A stretch of 64,000 nt of DNA from UBA5972 sp964637875 (GTDB taxonomy: Bacteria; Pseudomonadota; Alphaproteobacteria; Rhodobacterales; Rhodobacteraceae): the NCBI GenBank assembly GCA_964637875.1, contig CAZWXK010000006.1, positions 1-64,000 of the forward strand. The letters are read 5' to 3'. Position 1 is the stretch's first letter, and each line of letters begins with the position of its first letter. The notes under the pieces are model-generated. The model did no database searches. It had not been told where the DNA came from and saw nothing but the letters and a program-made list of their open reading frames with translations. The position numbers and the translations under genes were made by a program. Below, one piece after another: positions 50,653-59,551 of this stretch.

Positions 50653-51687
50653 ATGTTCAGGCATGTTGCATCAAATGCGATTACGCTGCTGATCGTGGCG
50701 CTGGCCCTGATCGGGGGGATCCTGGCATGGGGCAGCGCGCAGATGAACAGGCCTGGCGATTTCGCCGAGGATGTGGTGTTCGAGGTCAAGCCGGGCGACC
50801 GCCTGAAGGCCGTTTCCGAACGCCTGCTGGCGCGCAAGCTGATCTCGAACGGGGTGATCTTTCGCATCGCCGCGCGCTCGGGCGGCGAGGACAAGCGCCT
50901 GAAATACGGTGAATACAAGCTGCCGGCCTATTCCTCGATGCGGCAGATCCTGAATATCCTGACCAGCGGAAAGGCGCTGACCTATCAGGTGACGATCCCC
51001 GAGGGGCTGACCTCGTTCCAGGTGGTGGCACTGTTGATGGAGGAACCTCTTTTGACAGGAGATATCAAGGAGATACCGCCGGAGGGGTCGCTGGCGCCGA
51101 ATACCTATGCCATTTCCAAGGGTGACAGCCGGGCCGATCTGATCCGGCGCATGACCATGGCGCAGCACAGGATCATCACCGACGCCTGGGGCGCGCGCGC
51201 GCCGGATCTGCCCCTCAAGACCCCGGACGAGGCGCTGACGCTGGCCTCGATCATCGAAAAGGAAACCGCCAAACCCGAAGAACGCCCGATCGTTGCCTCG
51301 GTTTTCATCAACCGGCTGCGCCTGGGGATGCGGTTGCAGACCGACCCTTCGGTCATTTATGGCCTGACCAAGGGCAAGGGCGTGCTGGGGCGCGGGCTGC
51401 GCCAGAGCGAGCTGCGCAAGCGCACGCCCTATAACACCTATCTGATCGAGGGACTGCCGCCAACGCCGATTGCCAACCCCGGAAAGGCATCGATCGAGGC
51501 TGCGCTGAACCCGGCCGATACCGACTATCTGTTCTTTGTCGCTGACGGTACCGGCGGGCATGTGTTTTCGAAAACCATTGATGAACATGTGAAAAACGTG
51601 CGCAAATGGCGCCGGATCGAGGCCCGGCGCAGGGCCGAGGAACGCAAGAAGAAGCTGGCTGCGGAAAAACACAAGAAACAACCCTGA
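50653..51687 (+). CDS. mltG: MltG, endolytic murein transglycosylase
   Basis: The 344-residue protein has one N-terminal membrane helix (residues about 8-27), a LysM-like part and the YceG catalytic domain with the catalytic Glu in ASIIEKETA (about 201) and LQTDPSVIYG. It cuts nascent glycan strands in the periplasm. A Lys/Arg-rich tail follows. Confidence 0.94.
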   Translation: MFRHVASNAITLLIVALALIGGILAWGSAQMNRPGDFAEDVVFEVKPGDRLKAVSERLLARKLISNGVIFRIAARSGGEDKRLKYGEYKLPAYSSMRQILNILTSGKALTYQVTIPEGLTSFQVVALLMEEPLLTGDIKEIPPEGSLAPNTYAISKGDSRADLIRRMTMAQHRIITDAWGARAPDLPLKTPDEALTLASIIEKETAKPEERPIVASVFINRLRLGMRLQTDPSVIYGLTKGKGVLGRGLRQSELRKRTPYNTYLIEGLPPTPIANPGKASIEAALNPADTDYLFFVADGTGGHVFSKTIDEHVKNVRKWRRIEARRRAEERKKKLAAEKHKKQP

Positions 51688-51696
51688 AGATAGCTC

Positions 51697-51725
51697 TTGA
51701 CAAAGCGAACTCTCTGGAGTATAAC
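51697..51725 (+). promoter_or_regulatory. Near-consensus promoter ahead of the GTA cluster
   Basis: TTGACA and TATAAC with a 17-bp spacer, the best sigma-70 promoter in the window. It starts 10 bp after the mltG stop and points into the GTA genes. Confidence 0.75.
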
Positions 51726-51751
51726 TCGGGGCAAGCTGGAAGAAGTGGGCA

Positions 51752-51784
51752 AGCGGAACGGCGGAAATGCCGGGCCGCTTTTCA
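51752..51784 (+). terminator. Leader hairpin with T-rich tail before GTA g1
   Basis: AGCGG-AAC-GGC-GGAAAT-GCC-GGG-CCGCT forms an interrupted stem followed by TTTTC and ATTTTT. It lies between the promoter at 51697 and the g1 start and looks like an intrinsic terminator or attenuator. Confidence 0.6.
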
Positions 51785-51821
51785 TTTTTCTCGTGCGGAG
51801 CATGAGAAGGCTTGGGGATTT

Positions 51822-52169
51822 ATGACAACTGACATACCGGCGGGGGAAAGCCGGGCCGAGGAGATCCTTGGCCGGGCAAGGCGGCATTATGCCGAAATCA
51901 GCGCGGCGCTGGAAGCCGCGCTGGAGCGGATGAAGCAGGATCAGGACGGCGATCTGCGGGCCTTTTCCGCGGCCGTACAGGCCCATTGGAAATCGTTGCA
52001 GACCGTTCTGGAACGGGAGATCGAGCTTGAAAAACGCGCAATTGAACGAGGAGAGGCAGGGCGAGCCGGGGCGATCGACCTTGAGGCCGCCCGCGCTGAG
52101 GTCGGGCGCAGGCTGGCTTGCCTCAAGGCCGCGCGACGAGGTCGCGGGCTTTCTGGCGGGGCTGAGTGA
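51822..52169 (+). CDS. GTA g1-like protein (putative small terminase subunit)
   Basis: The 115-residue highly charged, helical protein lies just ahead of the large terminase, where RcGTA has g1, reported to act as the small terminase. I see no clear helix-turn-helix. Its 3' end overlaps the terL frame heavily (up to 143 bp if the first terL start is used). ATG 51822 lacks a strong ribosome site. Confidence 0.7.
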   Translation: MTTDIPAGESRAEEILGRARRHYAEISAALEAALERMKQDQDGDLRAFSAAVQAHWKSLQTVLEREIELEKRAIERGEAGRAGAIDLEAARAEVGRRLACLKAARRGRGLSGGAE

Positions 52170-53439
52170 CAACGCGCTGGCGGCGCTGCCCTATCTGTTC
52201 GAGTTCTGGGCGCTGGACCACCAGCTGCCACCCGGGGGTGACTGGAAAACCTGGGTCGTCATGGGCGGGCGGGGTGCCGGCAAGACGCGCGCGGGCGCCG
52301 AATGGGTGCGCGCGCAGGTCGAGGGTGCGCGCCCCGCGGACCGTGGCCTGGCCCGGCGGGTGGCATTGGTGGGCGAAACCATCGAGCAGGTGCGCGAGGT
52401 CATGGTGTTCGGCGACAGCGGCATCATGGCCTGCTCGCCCCCCGACCGGCGCCCGAAATGGGAGGCAACCCGCAAGCGCCTGGTCTGGGAAAACGGCGCC
52501 ATCGCGCAGCTGTTTTCGGCCCACGAGCCCGATGCCCTGCGCGGCCCGCAATTCGATGCCGCCTGGGTGGACGAGCTGGCGAAATGGAAAAAGGCGCGCG
52601 CGGCCTGGGACATGCTGCAATTCGCGCTGCGGCTGGGCGACAATCCGCGCCAGGTGGTGACGACGACACCACAGAACGTGGCGGTGCTGCGCGAGATCCT
52701 GAATGCTGACAGCACGGTTGTCACCAGCGCCCCGACCGAGGCCAACCGCGCCTTTCTGGCCGACAGCTTTCTGGCCGAGGTCACGGCGAAATATGGTGGC
52801 ACGCGGCTGGGCCGGCAGGAGCTGGACGGCGTGCTGCTGGACGAGGCCGAGGGCGCGCTGTGGCCTCCGGCCCTGATCGAGAGGGCGCAGATTGCCGATA
52901 TGCCGGCGCTGGATCGGGTGGTGGTGGCGGTGGACCCGCCGGTGAGCGGCGGGGCGCGGTCGGACGAATGCGGGATCATCGTCGCGGGGGTGGTGTCAAA
53001 AGGCCCTCCGGGCAGCTGGCGGGCCTGTGTGCTGGAAGATGCCAGCCTGGGCAGCGCCAGCCCCCAGGCCTGGGCCGAGCGCGCCGTGCGGGCGTTTCAC
53101 GACCATGGCGCCGAGCGGGTGATCGCCGAGGTCAACCAGGGCGGCGATCTGGTCGAGGCGGTGATCCGGCAGGTTGATCCGCTGGTGCCCTATCGCGCGG
53201 TGCGCGCAAGCCGGGGCAAGGCCGCGCGGGCCGAGCCGGTGGCGGCGCTTTACGAACAGGGGCGGGTGAAGCATCTGCGCGGGCTGGCGCTGCTCGAGGA
53301 ACAGATGGCGCTGATGACGGCACAGGGTTTCACCGGGCGGGGCAGCCCCGACCGGGTGGATGCGCTGGTATGGGCGCTGCATGATCTGATGATCCTGCCG
53401 GCGGCCCATTGGCGGGCCCCGCGGCTGCGGGGGTTGTAG
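52027..53439 (+). CDS. GTA large terminase (g2)
   Basis: The protein of up to 470 residues has the packaging ATPase with Walker A GGRGAGKTRAGAEW and Walker B FDAAWVDELAKW, and a C-terminal nuclease region with VAVDPPVSGG and the acidic D in SPDRVDALVWAL. No ATG or GTG is available near the start; TTG 52027, 52042 or 52081 are the candidates, and homologues begin near the last. It pumps random chromosomal DNA into GTA heads. Confidence 0.9.
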   Translation: MKNAQLNEERQGEPGRSTLRPPALRSGAGWLASRPRDEVAGFLAGLSDNALAALPYLFEFWALDHQLPPGGDWKTWVVMGGRGAGKTRAGAEWVRAQVEGARPADRGLARRVALVGETIEQVREVMVFGDSGIMACSPPDRRPKWEATRKRLVWENGAIAQLFSAHEPDALRGPQFDAAWVDELAKWKKARAAWDMLQFALRLGDNPRQVVTTTPQNVAVLREILNADSTVVTSAPTEANRAFLADSFLAEVTAKYGGTRLGRQELDGVLLDEAEGALWPPALIERAQIADMPALDRVVVAVDPPVSGGARSDECGIIVAGVVSKGPPGSWRACVLEDASLGSASPQAWAERAVRAFHDHGAERVIAEVNQGGDLVEAVIRQVDPLVPYRAVRASRGKAARAEPVAALYEQGRVKHLRGLALLEEQMALMTAQGFTGRGSPDRVDALVWALHDLMILPAAHWRAPRLRGL

Positions 53440-53495
53440 GGCGGCTGATCTGGTGGAGGCAGAATGGGCATCCTTGAAATCGGGTGCAAGGAGAG

Positions 53496-53656
53496 GTTCG
53501 CGCCCGATCCCGAGGGTGGGCGCGGCACTGTCCGGCAAGCAGGTTGCGGATAGCGGTGGCGTTGCTTCCGGTTTGAACATTGTGACAATTCACGCCCGCC
53601 CTGGGGGGCGGGGTCGGGCGCGAACCGGATCGCAGGCGATCCGGTAAACGTCAACA
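53496..53656. repeat. GTA intergenic palindromic repeats, copies 1 and 2
   Basis: Copy 1 (about 53496-53524) reads GTTCGCGCCCGATCCCGAGG and then GTGGGCGCG. Copy 2 (about 53590-53644) contains CACGCCCGCC, GGGTCGGGCGCGAACC and the small palindrome CGGATCGCAGGCGATCCGG. The 297-bp gap between terL and portal has no gene. Confidence 0.75.
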
Positions 53657-53736
53657 GGCCCCAGAGCACCTGCCGGGGCCGAGCTTTTCACGAATATTGC
53701 AAGGCGGGGCCTCCCCGCAGGAACATGGAGCATTTC

Positions 53737-54909
53737 ATGGCATGGAATTTTCTTGCACGCCGCGCGCCCGAGGCCAAGGCGGCGGCGCCGGCGCGCGCGC
53801 CGGTGATTGCCTTTCACGGCAGCGGCCGGGTGGCCTGGTCGGGGCGCGATACGGTTTCATTGATGCGCAACGGATTTGGCGGCAATCCGGTCGGGTTTCG
53901 CTGTGTGCGCCTGATCGCCGAGGCCGCGGCGGCGTTGCCGCTGCTGTTTCTCGACGGCGCGGTGCGGCTGGATACACACCCGCTGCGCAGCCTGGTTGCA
54001 CGGCCCAACCCGGCGCAGGGGCGGGCCGAGTTTCTTGAGGCCGTCTTTGGCCAGTTTCTGCTGAGCGGGGATGCCTATATCGAGGCGGTCGGGCAGGGCG
54101 ACAACGGTCTGCCGGCCGAGCTGCATGTGCTGCGCAGCGACCGGATGCGGGTGATCCCCGGAACTGATGGCTGGCCGGTGGGCTATGAATATCGCGTGGG
54201 CGGGCGCAAGCTGCGCTTTGACGGGGCGGGGGGCGCGGCACCGATCTGCCATATCCGGGCCTTTGACCCGCTCGACGACCATTACGGCATGAGCCCGATG
54301 CAGGCGGCGGCCGCGGCGCTGGATGTGCATAACGCGGCCTCGCGCTGGTCCAAGGCGCTGCTGGACAACGCGGCGCGGCCCTCGGGGGCGATCGTCTATC
54401 GCGGTGTGGACGGGCAGGGCCAGCTGGGCGAGGATCAGTATCGCCGCCTGCTGGACGAGATGGAGGCCTATCACCAGGGCGCGGCCAATGCGGGGCGGCC
54501 GATGCTGCTGGAAGGCGGGCTGGACTGGAAGCCCATGGGATTCAGCCCCTCCGACATGGAATTCCAGAAAACCAAGGAGGCGGCCGCGCGCGAAATCGCC
54601 CTGGCCTTTGGCGTGCCGCCGATGCTGCTGGGCCTGCCGGGGGATGCGACCTATGCCAATTACGCCGAGGCGCACCGGGCCTTTTACCGTCTGACGGTGC
54701 TGCCGCTGGCGGGGCGCGTTCTGGGCCGGCTGTCGGCCTGGCTGGGGGCGTTTTCGGGCGAGGCGGTCGAGGTTGCCCCCGATCTGGACCTGATCCCGGC
54801 GCTGTCGGCCGAACGCGAGGCCCGCTGGCAACGGGTCAGCGAGGCGACGTTCCTGAGTGACGCGGAAAAACGCGCGCTGCTGGGCCTGCCGGAGCGCGAT
54901 GATGACTGA
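53737..54909 (+). CDS. GTA portal protein (g3, HK97 family)
   Basis: The 390-residue protein has the HK97 portal pattern (NPVGFRCVRLIAEAAAALPL, GDAYIEAVGQG, YGMSPMQAAAAALDVHNAAS). The portal ring is the DNA entry channel at one capsid vertex. ATG 53737 has GGAG six bases away; ATG 53725 is possible. The end overlaps the next gene by 8 bp. Confidence 0.92.
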   Translation: MAWNFLARRAPEAKAAAPARAPVIAFHGSGRVAWSGRDTVSLMRNGFGGNPVGFRCVRLIAEAAAALPLLFLDGAVRLDTHPLRSLVARPNPAQGRAEFLEAVFGQFLLSGDAYIEAVGQGDNGLPAELHVLRSDRMRVIPGTDGWPVGYEYRVGGRKLRFDGAGGAAPICHIRAFDPLDDHYGMSPMQAAAAALDVHNAASRWSKALLDNAARPSGAIVYRGVDGQGQLGEDQYRRLLDEMEAYHQGAANAGRPMLLEGGLDWKPMGFSPSDMEFQKTKEAAAREIALAFGVPPMLLGLPGDATYANYAEAHRAFYRLTVLPLAGRVLGRLSAWLGAFSGEAVEVAPDLDLIPALSAEREARWQRVSEATFLSDAEKRALLGLPERDDD

Positions 54910-55144
54910 GCGCCGCCGCAGTGGCTCGCGCTTTCTGTACGAGCCCTTTGACATGGCAACCGCCCGGATCGAGGCCCATGAACGGCTGATCGACGAACGC
55001 TGGGCCGGGCTGGAGCGGCGCCTGCAATCGATCGAATCGATGCTGGAGCGGCTGGAACGCAGGCTGTGGCTGGCGGTTTACGGGGTGGTCGGATTTGCCC
55101 TTTCGCAGGGGTTTCTGGCGCTGATGGGATCGCCGGTAAAATAA
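54902..55144 (+). CDS. GTA g3.5 small protein with C-terminal helix
   Basis: The 80-residue protein has a charged helical part (residues about 18-55) and one C-terminal hydrophobic helix (about 55-75). It occupies the position of RcGTA g3.5, between portal and protease. Function uncertain. It overlaps the portal gene. Confidence 0.78.
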   Translation: MTERRRSGSRFLYEPFDMATARIEAHERLIDERWAGLERRLQSIESMLERLERRLWLAVYGVVGFALSQGFLALMGSPVK

Positions 55145-55155
55145 GGAAAATCAAT

Positions 55156-55764
55156 ATGATGAAAACTGTTTCTGCGACGGGACTCGAGGTCAAGTTCTGC
55201 CGCCTGGACGCAGGGATCACGCTGGATGATGACGGTGTGATCACAGGATATGCGTCGGTCTTTGATCTGCCCGATCAGGGGGGCGATATCGTGTGCAAGG
55301 GGGCCTATGCGGCCTGCCTGAAACGCCTGGCCGAACAGGGGCGCAGCGTGCGCATGTTGTGGCAGCACGACCCGGCCCAGCCGATCGGTGTGTGGGAGGA
55401 AATCCGCGAGGACGCGCGCGGCCTGTTCGTGCGGGGACGTTTCCTGACCGATGTGGCCAAGGGGGCCGAGGCGCTGGCACTGGTGCGGGCGGGTGCCATT
55501 GACGGGCTGTCGATCGGCTATCGCACGGTCCGGGCAACAAGGAACAGCAAGGGCCAGAGGCTCTTGCAGGAACTGGAGCTGTGGGAGGTTTCGCTTGTGA
55601 CCTTTCCCATGCTGCCGGAAGCGCGCATCGCCTCGGGTGCCGGGAAACCGGGCTCGGCCAAGGATTGCGCGCGGGAACTGGTCGCGGCGCTGGCCGAGGC
55701 CGGAAACATGCTGGCGGCGTGTGGCCAGCAGATTCGTGAACCGAATACGGGAAAGCAGGAATGA
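55156..55764 (+). CDS. GTA prohead protease (g4, HK97 family)
   Basis: The 202-residue protein has the HK97 protease core: GYASVFDLPDQGGDIV, a His in MLWQHDP, and the Ser in IDGLSIGYRTV followed by LELWEVSLVTFPM. It trims the capsid protein during head assembly. ATG 55156 is preceded by AAGGAAA. It overlaps the capsid gene. Confidence 0.92.
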   Translation: MMKTVSATGLEVKFCRLDAGITLDDDGVITGYASVFDLPDQGGDIVCKGAYAACLKRLAEQGRSVRMLWQHDPAQPIGVWEEIREDARGLFVRGRFLTDVAKGAEALALVRAGAIDGLSIGYRTVRATRNSKGQRLLQELELWEVSLVTFPMLPEARIASGAGKPGSAKDCARELVAALAEAGNMLAACGQQIREPNTGKQE

Positions 55765-56942
55765 AGAAGCAAGAGGTTTCAGCCACCGCTGGCCCGGTGC
55801 GCGAGGTCAAGGCCGCGCTGTCCGGGTTTCTGGGTGATTTCGACAATTTTCAGGCCGACATCAGGTCGCGCCTTCAACAGCAGGAAGATCGATTGAAGAT
55901 GATTGAACGCAAGAGCATGATCGCCGCACAACGCCCCGCCCTGTCGATGGGGGCCGAGCCCGAGGCCCCGCATCGCAAGGCCTTTGCCGCCTATCTGCGC
56001 ACGGGCGAGGATGACGGGCTGCGCGGCCTGCCGGTCGAGGAAAAGGCCATGTCCACGGCCGTTGCCGCCGATGGGGGCTATCTGGTCGATCCCGTCACCG
56101 CCGACCAGGTGAAGGCGGTGCTCAACAGCACGGCCTCGATCCGGTCGATTGCCAATGTGGTGCAGATCGAGGCCACCGCCTATGACGTGCTGATCGACAC
56201 CACCGACCCCGGCGCCGGCTGGGCGGCGGAAACGGCCGCCACGGTCGAGACCACCACGCCCACGCTGGAGCGGATCTCGATCCCGCTGCACGAGCTGAGC
56301 GCGCTGCCCAAGGTCAGCCAGCGCCTGCTGGACGACAGCGCCTTTGATGTCGAGGGCTGGCTGGCGGCGCGCATCGCCGACAAGTTTTCGCGCGCCGAGG
56401 CCGCGGCATTCGTCAGCGGCGACGGCATCGACAAGCCGACCGGTTTCCTCAACCATCCGATCGTGGATGACACGCTGTGGACATGGGGCAATCTGGGCTA
56501 TGTGGCCACCGGCGCGGCGGGCGATTTCAATGCCACCAATCCGGTCGATGTGATCGTCGATCTGGTCTATGCGCTGGGGGCGCGCTATCGCGCCAATGCG
56601 ACATTCGTGATGAACTCGAAAACCGCGGGCACCGTGCGCAAGATGAAGGATGTGGACGGGCGCTTCCTGTGGTCGGACGGGCTGAGCGCGGGCGAGCCTG
56701 CGCGCCTGATGGGCTATCCGGTGCTGATTGCCGAGGACATGCCCGATATCGCGCTGGATACCACCGCGATCGCGTTCGGCGATTTCAACGCCGGCTATAC
56801 CATCGCCGAGCGTCCCGATCTGCGCATCCTGCGCGACCCCTTCAGCGCCAAGCCGAACGTGCTGTTCTATGCCACCAGGCGCGTGGGGGGCGATGTCAGC
56901 GATTTCGCCGCGATCAAGCTGCTGAAATTCGGCATCAGCTGA
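55761..56942 (+). CDS. GTA major capsid protein (g5, HK97 family)
   Basis: The 393-residue protein has an N-terminal helical scaffold part (residues about 10-110), removed by the protease in relatives, then the HK97 fold (AADGGYLVDPVTADQV, LSALPKVSQRLLDDS, DKPTGFLNHP). It overlaps the protease gene by 4 bp. Confidence 0.94.
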   Translation: MKKQEVSATAGPVREVKAALSGFLGDFDNFQADIRSRLQQQEDRLKMIERKSMIAAQRPALSMGAEPEAPHRKAFAAYLRTGEDDGLRGLPVEEKAMSTAVAADGGYLVDPVTADQVKAVLNSTASIRSIANVVQIEATAYDVLIDTTDPGAGWAAETAATVETTTPTLERISIPLHELSALPKVSQRLLDDSAFDVEGWLAARIADKFSRAEAAAFVSGDGIDKPTGFLNHPIVDDTLWTWGNLGYVATGAAGDFNATNPVDVIVDLVYALGARYRANATFVMNSKTAGTVRKMKDVDGRFLWSDGLSAGEPARLMGYPVLIAEDMPDIALDTTAIAFGDFNAGYTIAERPDLRILRDPFSAKPNVLFYATRRVGGDVSDFAAIKLLKFGIS

Positions 56943-57101
56943 GGCCCGTTCGGCCCATGACAGGATGGTCTCGTCCCGGCCCGCATGGCCGGGGCGGGGC
57001 TGGCGCGTGCCCGCATCGTCCGGCTGCTTCCCTCTCCGCATGAGCGGTGCGGGCGCGCGTCCTGATGCGGGCGATTGCCCGGCAACAACAGGAGATTGCA
57101 C

Positions 57102-57698
57102 ATGATATTGGTGGAACTGGCAATGGTGCCGGCGGCGGCGTTGCCGGTGGCCGAGTTTTCGCGCCATCTGCATCTGGGCACCGGTTTTGCCGATGACGGC
57201 AGCCAGAATGCGGTGCTGGAATCCTATCTGCGGGCGGCGCTGGCGGCGATCGAGGCACGCATCGGCAAGGCCTTGATCCAGCGGGCGTTTTCCTGGCAGC
57301 TGACCGCCTGGCACGGGCAGGAGGCGCAGGGGCTGCCGATTGCCCCGGTGCAGGCGATCACGGCGCTGAAGCTGACCGACCGGGCCGGGGTCACGACCAC
57401 GGTGGATCCGGCACAATACCGGCTGGAAAAGGACAGCCAGCGCCCGCGCCTGGTGTCGGTGCGCGACAGCCTGCCGCCGGTGCCGGCGGGGGGAACCGCC
57501 GAGATCCTGTTCGAGGCCGGTTTCGGGCCGGCCTGGGCCGATATTCCGGTGGATCTGGCGCAGGCGGTGTTTCTGCTGGCGGCGCATTACTATGAAAACC
57601 GCCACGCGGCGGGCGCGCGCGAATCCCTGATGCCATTCGGGGTGATGGCCTTGATCGAGGCCCATCGCAATGTGCGCCTGCTGGGGGCGGGGGCATGA
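57102..57698 (+). CDS. GTA head-tail connector (g6)
   Basis: The 198-residue protein belongs to the phage gp6/phiE125 gp8 connector group (LESYLRAALAAIEARIGKAL; AVFLLAAHYYENR). It joins the portal to the tail. ACAGGAG precedes ATG 57102. It overlaps g7 by 4 bp. Confidence 0.88.
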   Translation: MILVELAMVPAAALPVAEFSRHLHLGTGFADDGSQNAVLESYLRAALAAIEARIGKALIQRAFSWQLTAWHGQEAQGLPIAPVQAITALKLTDRAGVTTTVDPAQYRLEKDSQRPRLVSVRDSLPPVPAGGTAEILFEAGFGPAWADIPVDLAQAVFLLAAHYYENRHAAGARESLMPFGVMALIEAHRNVRLLGAGA

Positions 57699-58039
57699 GC
57701 GGGCGGGCCGTGCGCCTGAGCCGCAAGCTGGTGCTGGAGGCAGCGGTGCGGCAGGGCGATGGCGCGGGGGGCTTTGCCCAAACCTGGACGCCGCTGGGCA
57801 CGCTGTGGGCCGACATGCGCCCCGGATATGGGCGCGCCCATGACGGCGCCGGGGCGCGGCTGTCCCTGAACCGCTGGCGGGTGATCTGCCGGGCGGCGCC
57901 CGCAGGCGCGCCCTCGCGCCCGGTCGCGGGGCAGAGATTCGTCGAAGGCACGCGCATCTATCTGATCGAGGCGGTCAGCGCTTGGGACGATGCGGGGATC
58001 TATCTGCAATGTTTCTGCCGCGAGGAGGTGGCGACATGA
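57695..58039 (+). CDS. GTA head-tail adaptor (g7)
   Basis: The 114-residue protein matches the SPP1-type head-tail closure family (WTPLGTLWADMRPGYG; GTRIYLIEAVSAWDD). It overlaps g6 and g8 by 4 bp each. Confidence 0.88.
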   Translation: MSGRAVRLSRKLVLEAAVRQGDGAGGFAQTWTPLGTLWADMRPGYGRAHDGAGARLSLNRWRVICRAAPAGAPSRPVAGQRFVEGTRIYLIEAVSAWDDAGIYLQCFCREEVAT

Positions 58040-58446
58040 GCTATGGCATGGCGGCCGCCCTGCAACAGGCGGTCTTTGCGCGTCTGTCAGCGGATGCGGC
58101 GGTACAGGCGGTGGTGGGGGGCGATGTCTATGACAGCCTGCCCACGGGCACGCTGCCGACGACCTATGTTCTGCTGGGAGAAGAGGATGCGCGCGCGCGC
58201 GGGGATGTGACGGCGCGCGGGGCCGAGCATGAATTCATGGTTGGCGTGTTTTCGGACGCGGCCGGTTTCGCCATCGCCAAGCAGGCGGCGGTGGCGGTGT
58301 CGGATGCGCTGGTGGATGCGCCTCTGAGCCTGGCGCGCGGGCGGCTGGTGTCGCTGGATTTCCTGCGCGCGCGGGCCCGCCGGGGCCGGGCGCCGGGGGT
58401 GCGGCGGATCGAGCTGTGGTTCAGGGCGCGGCTGGATGACGTTTGA
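58036..58446 (+). CDS. GTA tail terminator-like protein (g8, DUF3168)
   Basis: The 136-residue protein has the DUF3168 pattern (AVFARLSADAAVQAVVGGDVYD; YVLLGEEDA). It closes the top of the tail. It overlaps g7. Confidence 0.87.
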   Translation: MSYGMAAALQQAVFARLSADAAVQAVVGGDVYDSLPTGTLPTTYVLLGEEDARARGDVTARGAEHEFMVGVFSDAAGFAIAKQAAVAVSDALVDAPLSLARGRLVSLDFLRARARRGRAPGVRRIELWFRARLDDV

Positions 58447-58478
58447 GGCGGGGCGCGGATTGCGCGGTGGTCCGGCAG

Positions 58479-58531
58479 GTTCGCGCCCGACACCGAGGGT
58501 GGGCGCGAACCGGATCGCAAGCGATCCGGGA
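58479..58531. repeat. GTA intergenic palindromic repeat, copy 3
   Basis: GGTTCGCGCCC and GGGCGCGAACC are perfect arms around GACACCGAGGGT, followed by the palindrome CGGATCGCAAGCGATCCGG. It is the most complete copy of the family and lies between g8 and g9. Confidence 0.82.
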
Positions 58532-58588
58532 AAGGTATTCAAAGCCCGCCCCGCGTCAGAGAGATGAACGAAACGGAAGGATATACTC

Positions 58589-59002
58589 ATGGTAGCCCAG
58601 AAAGGCAGGGATCTGCTGATCAAGATCGACATGACCGGCGCCGGCCTGTTCGAGACGGTGGCGGGGCTGCGGGCCTCGCGCATCAGTTTCAACGCCGAAA
58701 CGGTGGATGTGACCTCGCTTGACAGCGCCGGCGGCTGGCGCGAGCTGCTGGGCGGCGCGGGGATGCGCTCGGCCTCGGTCACGGGGTCGGGGGTGTTTCG
58801 CGATGCGACCACGGATGCCCGCGCGCGCACCATCTTTTTCAACGGCGAAATGCCGGATTTCCAGGTCATCATCCCGGCATTCGGCATCATCGAGGGGCCG
58901 TTCCAGATTGCCGCGCTGGAATATTCGGGGCGCTTCGATACCGAGGCCAGCTTTGACATGACGCTGGCCTCGGCCGGTGTGCTGACATTCACGGCGATCT
59001 GA
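58589..59002 (+). CDS. GTA major tail protein (g9, TP901-1 type)
   Basis: The 137-residue protein matches the TP901-1 major tail family (GRDLLIKIDMTGAGLFETVAG; VDVTSLDSAGGWRELLGGAG). It builds the tail tube. GGAAGGAT precedes the start. It overlaps g10 by one base. Confidence 0.92.
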   Translation: MVAQKGRDLLIKIDMTGAGLFETVAGLRASRISFNAETVDVTSLDSAGGWRELLGGAGMRSASVTGSGVFRDATTDARARTIFFNGEMPDFQVIIPAFGIIEGPFQIAALEYSGRFDTEASFDMTLASAGVLTFTAI

Positions 59003-59325
59003 TGGTGAACCCCTATCGAGGAGAGGTGCGCCTGGTGCTCGATGGCAGGGCGCATGTGATGCGCCTTACGCTGGGGGCGCTGGCCGAGCTGGAGGAGCGC
59101 CTTGGCGCGGGCTCGCTGGTGGCGCTGGTCGAACGCTTTGAACAGGGGCGGTTTTCGGCGCGCGACCTGCTGGCGCTGCTGGCGGCGGGGCTGCGCGGCG
59201 GCGGCTGGCAGGGCGACGAGGAGGCGCTTGCGCGCGCCGATATCGAGGGCGGACCCGGCGCGGCGGCGCGGGCGGCGGCACAGCTGCTGGCACGCGCCTT
59301 TGGCGGCGACGGGGGCGATGGCTGA
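59002..59325 (+). CDS. GTA g10, tail assembly family protein
   Basis: The 107-residue protein matches the gene transfer agent family protein group (RGEVRLVLDGRAHVMRLTLG; LAELEERLGAGSLV). It probably helps tail assembly. It overlaps g9 and g10.1. Confidence 0.87.
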   Translation: MVNPYRGEVRLVLDGRAHVMRLTLGALAELEERLGAGSLVALVERFEQGRFSARDLLALLAAGLRGGGWQGDEEALARADIEGGPGAAARAAAQLLARAFGGDGGDG

Positions 59326-59551
59326 GAAATTCGACTGGCCCGCATTGATGCGCGCCGGGATGGGCGGTCTTGGCCTGCACCCGGCGCAGTTCTGGGATCT
59401 GACCCCGCATGAGCTGTTGCTGCTGCTGGGGCTGGAGGGGCCGGCCGCGGGCGGCGGTTTCGGCCGCGCGCGCCTGGACGAGCTGGCGCGCATGTTTCCC
59501 GACCGCGCAACCGGGCGGGATCACGCAACAGGCAAGGAAACAGGTGGATGA
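59318..59551 (+). CDS. GTA g10.1, tail assembly chaperone-like protein
   Basis: The 77-residue protein belongs to the rcc01693 group (FDWPALMRAGMGGLGLHPAQ; FWDLTPHELLLLLG), the short phage tail chaperone family. It overlaps g10 by 8 bp and g11 by 4 bp, so the three are coupled. Confidence 0.86.
   Translation: MAEKFDWPALMRAGMGGLGLHPAQFWDLTPHELLLLLGLEGPAAGGGFGRARLDELARMFPDRATGRDHATGKETGG

Noticed and set aside
53453..53647. 64-codon frame between terL and portal
   Set aside because: It is made largely of the palindromic repeat and has no ribosome site.
55779..57665. 628-codon minus-strand frame opposite the capsid and g6 genes
   Set aside because: Shadow of GTA genes that are all on the plus strand.
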